A DNA stretch of 9,765 bases from JBBRWV01 sp038248985 (GTDB lineage Bacteria; Planctomycetota; Phycisphaerae; WQYP01). Positions 7,354 through 9,765 of the stretch are shown here, one piece after another (the first letter of the stretch is position 1; each line of letters opens with the position of its first letter). Both the position numbers and the translations under genes were made by a program. The stretch spans positions 1 through 9,765 of the forward strand of contig JBBRWV010000129.1 of assembly GCA_038248985.1 (NCBI GenBank), in the 5' to 3' direction. The notes below the pieces were generated by a model. That model had not been told where the DNA came from, ran no database searches, and worked only from the letters and a program-made list of their open reading frames with translations.

Positions 7354-7390
7354 CCCCTGAACCCTCGTCTCTGTCCCCTGAACCCTCGTC
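7354..7390. repeat. Intergenic direct repeat, 16-bp unit spaced 21 bp
   Basis: CCCCTGAACCCTCGTC occurs identically at 7354-7369 and 7375-7390, beginning right after the ATPase stop codon and filling most of the 51-base gap to the permease start. The 21-bp period is two helical turns. It may be a slippage duplication, a protein-binding pair, or an mRNA element that sets the relative expression of the two genes. Confidence 0.75.
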
Positions 7391-7404
7391 CCACGAAAGC
7401 CCCC

Positions 7405-9075
7405 ATGCTCGCCAACCCCATCATCCGCCGCGAACTCCTCTCCCTCCTCCGCACCCGCCGCGCCATCGCTCTGCAAATTATCCTCGCCGCCGCACTCGCC
7501 CTCCTTGTCCTCCTCCGCTGGCCCGATGACGCACTCGTCGATATCTCCGGCCAGCAAGCCCGCCAGGTCCTCCAACTCTTCGCCTACGGCCTCCTCGCCT
7601 CCATCGTCTGCCTCATGCCCGTCTTCCCCGCCGTCTCCATCGTCCGCGAACGCCGCTCCGGCACCCTCGCCCTCCTCCTCAACGCACCCCTCACACCCCT
7701 CGACATCCTCCTCGGAAAACTCGCCGGCTCACTCGTCTTCGCCCTCCTCCTCCTCGCTCTCTCCATCCCCGCCGCCGCCGCCTGCTACGCCATGGGCGGC
7801 ATCGACTTCCTCCACGAACTCCTCCCCCTCTACCTCGTACTCACCGCCCTCGCTCTCCAACTCGCCTCCCTCGGCCTCTACATCTCCACCCGCGCCCCAA
7901 CCCTCGACGGCGCCATCCGCCTCACCTACTTCCTCGTCCTCTCACTCGTCCTCGCGCCCCTCGCACCCTACCGCTTCCTCCGCGGCCTCATCCCCACCGA
8001 ATACACCAACGCCCTCGAATGGTTCCGCAACCTCTCCCCCATCCCCGCTATCACCAACCTCCTCGGACAAGACTCCCTCTCCGGCACCGGCCTCCTCACC
8101 ACCAACTCCCCCACCGCACGCTTCCTCCTCCTCGCCGCCGCCACCTCCCTCCTCCTCCTCGCCCTCTCCATCCTCCGCCTCCAACAAACCATGCTCGACC
8201 GCCCCCGACCCAAAGGCCAAATGACCGAAGACCGCTCCTTCCGCGTCCGCGCCTTCCGCCGCATCCTCTTCCTCTGGTTCTTCGACCCCCACCGCCGCAG
8301 CAAACTCATCGGCGACTTCACCAACCCCGTCCTCATCAAAGAACTACGCACCTCCAAACTCGGACGCTCCCACTGGCTCGCCCGACTCCTCGGCTTCTGC
8401 CTCCTCCTCTCCCTCGCCCTCATGATCGCCGCCGCCAACGTCACCATCTCCGCCGGCGTCTCCTCCCTCGGCGGCGCCGTCATCATCCTCCAGTTCGCCG
8501 TCATCGTCCTCCTCTCACCCGCCCTCGCCTCCGGCCTCATCCCCGCCGAACGCGAGTCCGGCACCTGGCGCCTCCTCCAACTCACGCCCCTCCCCATCCA
8601 CCGCATCCTCTCCGGAAAACTCCTCGCCGTCTCCCTCGTCCTCGGCCTCGTCCTCCTCTCCACCCTCCCCTCCTACGCCGTCCTCATCCTCATCGAAAAA
8701 GACCTCACCCCCGCCGTCCTCCGCGTCCTCATCACCCTCGCCCTCACCGCCGTCTTCTCCATCTCCGCCTCCGCCGCCATTGGCTCCCTCTTCGCCAAAT
8801 CCACCGGCGCCACCGCCGCCGCCTTCGCCCTCCTCCTCACCCTCATCGCCGGCACCATGCTCATCTGGCTCGGCGAAGGCCAACCCTTCTCCCATGAATT
8901 CGCCCAACGCGCCCTCATCCTCAACCCCCTCGCCGCCTCCTTCTCCGAAATGAAAGCCTACGGCTTCGAAAACTACACCCTCCTCCCCCACACCTGGATC
9001 GCCCTCTCCCTCGGCACCCTCCTCGCCCTCCTCACCCTCACCCTCCAAACCCTCCGCCTCTCCCGCCCCGCCTAA
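7405..9075 (+). CDS. ABC-2 type permease, tandemly duplicated
   Basis: This is the membrane subunit of the ABC exporter, 556 residues with about 12 predicted helices. It consists of two homologous halves: the NPIIRREL start (residues 4-11) recurs as NPVLIKEL (307-314), and RERRSGTLALLLNAPLTPLD (81-100) recurs as AERESGTWRLLQLTPLPIHR (381-400), in each case followed by a GKL helix. The E-R-x-SGT segment is the coupling region typical of ABC-2 permeases such as NatB and GldF types. A basic linker around 265-303 (DRPRPKGQ, then DPHRRSK) joins the halves and should be cytoplasmic. One gene thus supplies both membrane halves that usually come from a homodimer or two genes, to be served by the single ATPase upstream. 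The ATG at 7405 begins just before the conserved NPIIRREL; no Shine-Dalgarno sequence is seen. No terminator was found after the stop. Confidence 0.93.
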   Translation: MLANPIIRRELLSLLRTRRAIALQIILAAALALLVLLRWPDDALVDISGQQARQVLQLFAYGLLASIVCLMPVFPAVSIVRERRSGTLALLLNAPLTPLDILLGKLAGSLVFALLLLALSIPAAAACYAMGGIDFLHELLPLYLVLTALALQLASLGLYISTRAPTLDGAIRLTYFLVLSLVLAPLAPYRFLRGLIPTEYTNALEWFRNLSPIPAITNLLGQDSLSGTGLLTTNSPTARFLLLAAATSLLLLALSILRLQQTMLDRPRPKGQMTEDRSFRVRAFRRILFLWFFDPHRRSKLIGDFTNPVLIKELRTSKLGRSHWLARLLGFCLLLSLALMIAAANVTISAGVSSLGGAVIILQFAVIVLLSPALASGLIPAERESGTWRLLQLTPLPIHRILSGKLLAVSLVLGLVLLSTLPSYAVLILIEKDLTPAVLRVLITLALTAVFSISASAAIGSLFAKSTGATAAAFALLLTLIAGTMLIWLGEGQPFSHEFAQRALILNPLAASFSEMKAYGFENYTLLPHTWIALSLGTLLALLTLTLQTLRLSRPA

Positions 9076-9164
9076 CCCCCGTCCAATCCTCGCACCCCCC
9101 TGTGATGCAGCCATCCCGCCCCCAGTCGCGTCGCCCTCCCGCCCGCCACCGTCATCGTCGTCGT

Positions 9165-9360
9165 CCAAAATGCCTCCCCCACTCAGCCCTTCGATTCCCA
9201 CGAACCTCAACACCATAATCCAAGTTTAGCCGGGAGACGAAGGCGACCGCGTCACCCCGCATCCCCGCCCAAAATGCCTCCCCCATTCGGCCCCGTCGAT
9301 TCACACGAACCCTCGACATCCCTCCTCCAAGTTTAGCCGGGAGACGAAGGCGACCGCGTC
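9165..9360. repeat. Two ~90-bp imperfect direct repeats
   Basis: Copy 1 is 9165-9253 and copy 2 is 9269-9360. Both start with CCAAAATGCCTCCCCCA, share a GATTC-CACGAACC core with a few changes, and end in an identical 34-bp block (9220-9253 and 9327-9360) beginning CCAAGTTTAGCCGGGAGACG. Read on the minus strand the two 34-bp blocks fall in different frames, because the offsets of 104 and 107 bases are not multiples of three, so this is a DNA repeat and not a protein repeat. The strong conservation of one end suggests a dispersed genomic repeat. It directly borders the IS remnant. Confidence 0.85.
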
Positions 9361-9431
9361 GCGCCGCAAAGAACACATGATTGAACGCAGACTATTTGCT
9401 CGTTATCGTGAAGAACATGGCTCGCGATAGT

Positions 9432-9569
9432 CATCACGAACACTACCGCACGTGTGTGGAGGCTCGCGCGTCGATCTTTGAATACATCGAGGTGTTTTAC
9501 AATCGCCAACAATTGCACAGTACGTGAGGCTATCAGAGCCCCGAAGCGTTCGAGGCCGGCCTCAATTAG
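9432..9569 (+). pseudogene. IS3-family transposase (OrfB) 3' remnant with in-frame stop
   Basis: Translated with codons starting at 9432, this gives HHEHYRTCVEARASIFEYIE, then VFYNRQQLHST, a TGA stop (9501-9503), then GYQSPEAFEAGLN and TAG. That is the C-terminal end of the IS3-family integrase-core transposase, in which the FEYIEVFYNRxRxHSxLGYxSP text is highly conserved; the TGA sits where Leu is expected. Upstream of 9432 the frame has no family resemblance and meets a stop at 9378, so the catalytic DDE region is gone. The fragment cannot be active. It marks an old insertion later truncated on its left side. Confidence 0.88.
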
Positions 9570-9605
9570 TCACCACGCCGCGCCCACCGTTCGTGGGGAA
9601 GACCA
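9570..9605 (+). mobile_element. Probable right end of the decayed IS3-family element
   Basis: The 36 bases after the transposase stop include CCCAC-CGTTC-GTGGG (9583-9597) and finish GGGGAAGACCA, ending in CA as IS3-family right ends do. A matching left end (TGGTCTTCCCC) was not found in the window, consistent with a truncated copy. The exact boundary is inferred. Confidence 0.5.
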
Positions 9606-9651
9606 ACGACTATTCATTGTCTTCATAAAGTTTACGTCTAGGGAATCCTAT

Positions 9652-9765
9652 ATGAAAAAGATTCACCGAAATTGTTTGTTATTCATCGCTGGTGTTATTC
9701 CGTTATTGTTTGCCTGTGGTCATTCAATTAAGAAATCCGAGCATCCCAACTATCCCTCTGTCACA
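9652..9765 (+). CDS. Lipoprotein of unknown function (3' end outside window)
   Basis: Only the first 38 codons are present. The N-terminus is a type II signal peptide: basic MKKIHR, a hydrophobic stretch (LLFIAGVIPLLF) and the lipobox LFAC, with the lipid-acceptor Cys at residue 22. The product should be lipid-anchored in the envelope. AGGGA (9640-9644) sits seven bases before the ATG and supports the start. Nothing after the Cys (GHSIKKSEHPNYPSVT) identifies a family. The GC content of 9606-9765 is about 38% by hand count, against about 70% in a sampled line of the ABC cluster, and codons are A/T-ending (AAA, ATT, TTA, GTT). With the IS remnant just upstream, this suggests a gene acquired by transfer. 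Confidence 0.75.
   Translation, partial: MKKIHRNCLLFIAGVIPLLFACGHSIKKSEHPNYPSVT

Larger units (their letters stand above)
9076..9651. other. Gene-free interval between the ABC cluster and the lipoprotein gene
   Basis: The interval has three zones. 9076-9164 is C-rich with no hairpin or convincing ORF. 9165-9360 holds two imperfect direct repeats. From about 9361 composition shifts towards AT and includes the 3' remnant of an IS3-family transposase (9432-9569) and a probable IS end near 9605. From 9606 to 9651 there is only the short leader of the lipoprotein gene. No intact gene is supported here. Confidence 0.7.

Noticed and set aside
6133..7575. 480-codon minus-strand ORF opposite the ABC ATPase
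   Set aside because: It is low-complexity acidic text covering a gene with all ABC motifs on the plus strand.
9165..9360. CRISPR array
   Set aside because: There are only two copies, the conserved block is not evenly spaced by unique spacers, and the intervening sequence is itself repeated. No cas genes are present.
9152..9376. 74-codon minus-strand ORF across the ~90-bp repeats
   Set aside because: The two copies of the identical 34-bp block are read in different frames, so no repeated protein unit is maintained.

Overview
The window is a GC-rich bacterial chromosome segment. The best guess for the host is Planctomycetota (Phycisphaerae-like), with Verrucomicrobiota as the alternative. This rests on a PEP-CTERM surface protein, a XylR-type regulator (LacI-like sensor plus AraC-type DNA-binding domain) of the kind abundant in these phyla, and a very C-rich codon style (CTC, GCC, CCC, TCC) with mostly no Shine-Dalgarno sequence. 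No rRNA or other marker gene is present, so the assignment is an inference.

Layout, left to right. (1) Positions 1-1197, plus strand: most of a two-domain ChrA chromate transporter, cut by the window edge. (2) Positions 1270-2472, minus strand: a XylR/AraC-type regulator, convergent with chrA and divergent from the next gene. Two identical 12-bp direct repeats spaced 21 bp lie just upstream of it and look like its operator. (3) Positions 2693-3463, plus strand: a secreted PEP-CTERM protein, preceded by a leader hairpin and followed by a textbook intrinsic terminator. (4) Positions 3623-3862: a short ORF whose first ~22 residues look like the start of an ABC ATPase and whose remainder looks like the end of a sugar/nucleoside ABC permease. 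It is probably the scar of a large deletion through a BMP-type ABC operon. (5) Positions 4085-9075, plus strand: a three-gene cluster made of a 769-aa membrane-anchored protein with a GATase-like periplasmic region, an ABC ATPase, and a tandemly duplicated ABC-2 permease. It resembles the GldG/GldA/GldF arrangement and is the most likely coherent system here; its substrate is unknown. (6) Positions 9076-9651: gene-free, holding two ~90-bp imperfect direct repeats and the decayed 3' end of an IS3-family element. (7) Position 9652 to the end: the start of an AT-rich lipoprotein gene.

The segment is mosaic. chrA and the ABC cluster share the extreme C-over-G coding-strand bias; the regulator and PEP-CTERM gene are less biased; the last 160 bases are about 38% GC by hand count. 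The deletion scar, short tandem repeats in both spacers tied to the ABC cluster, and IS remnants point to repeated rearrangement. No complete mobile element, CRISPR array, tRNA or rRNA was seen. I found no clear new defence or biosynthetic system; the ABC cluster and the regulator operator are the most worthwhile leads.
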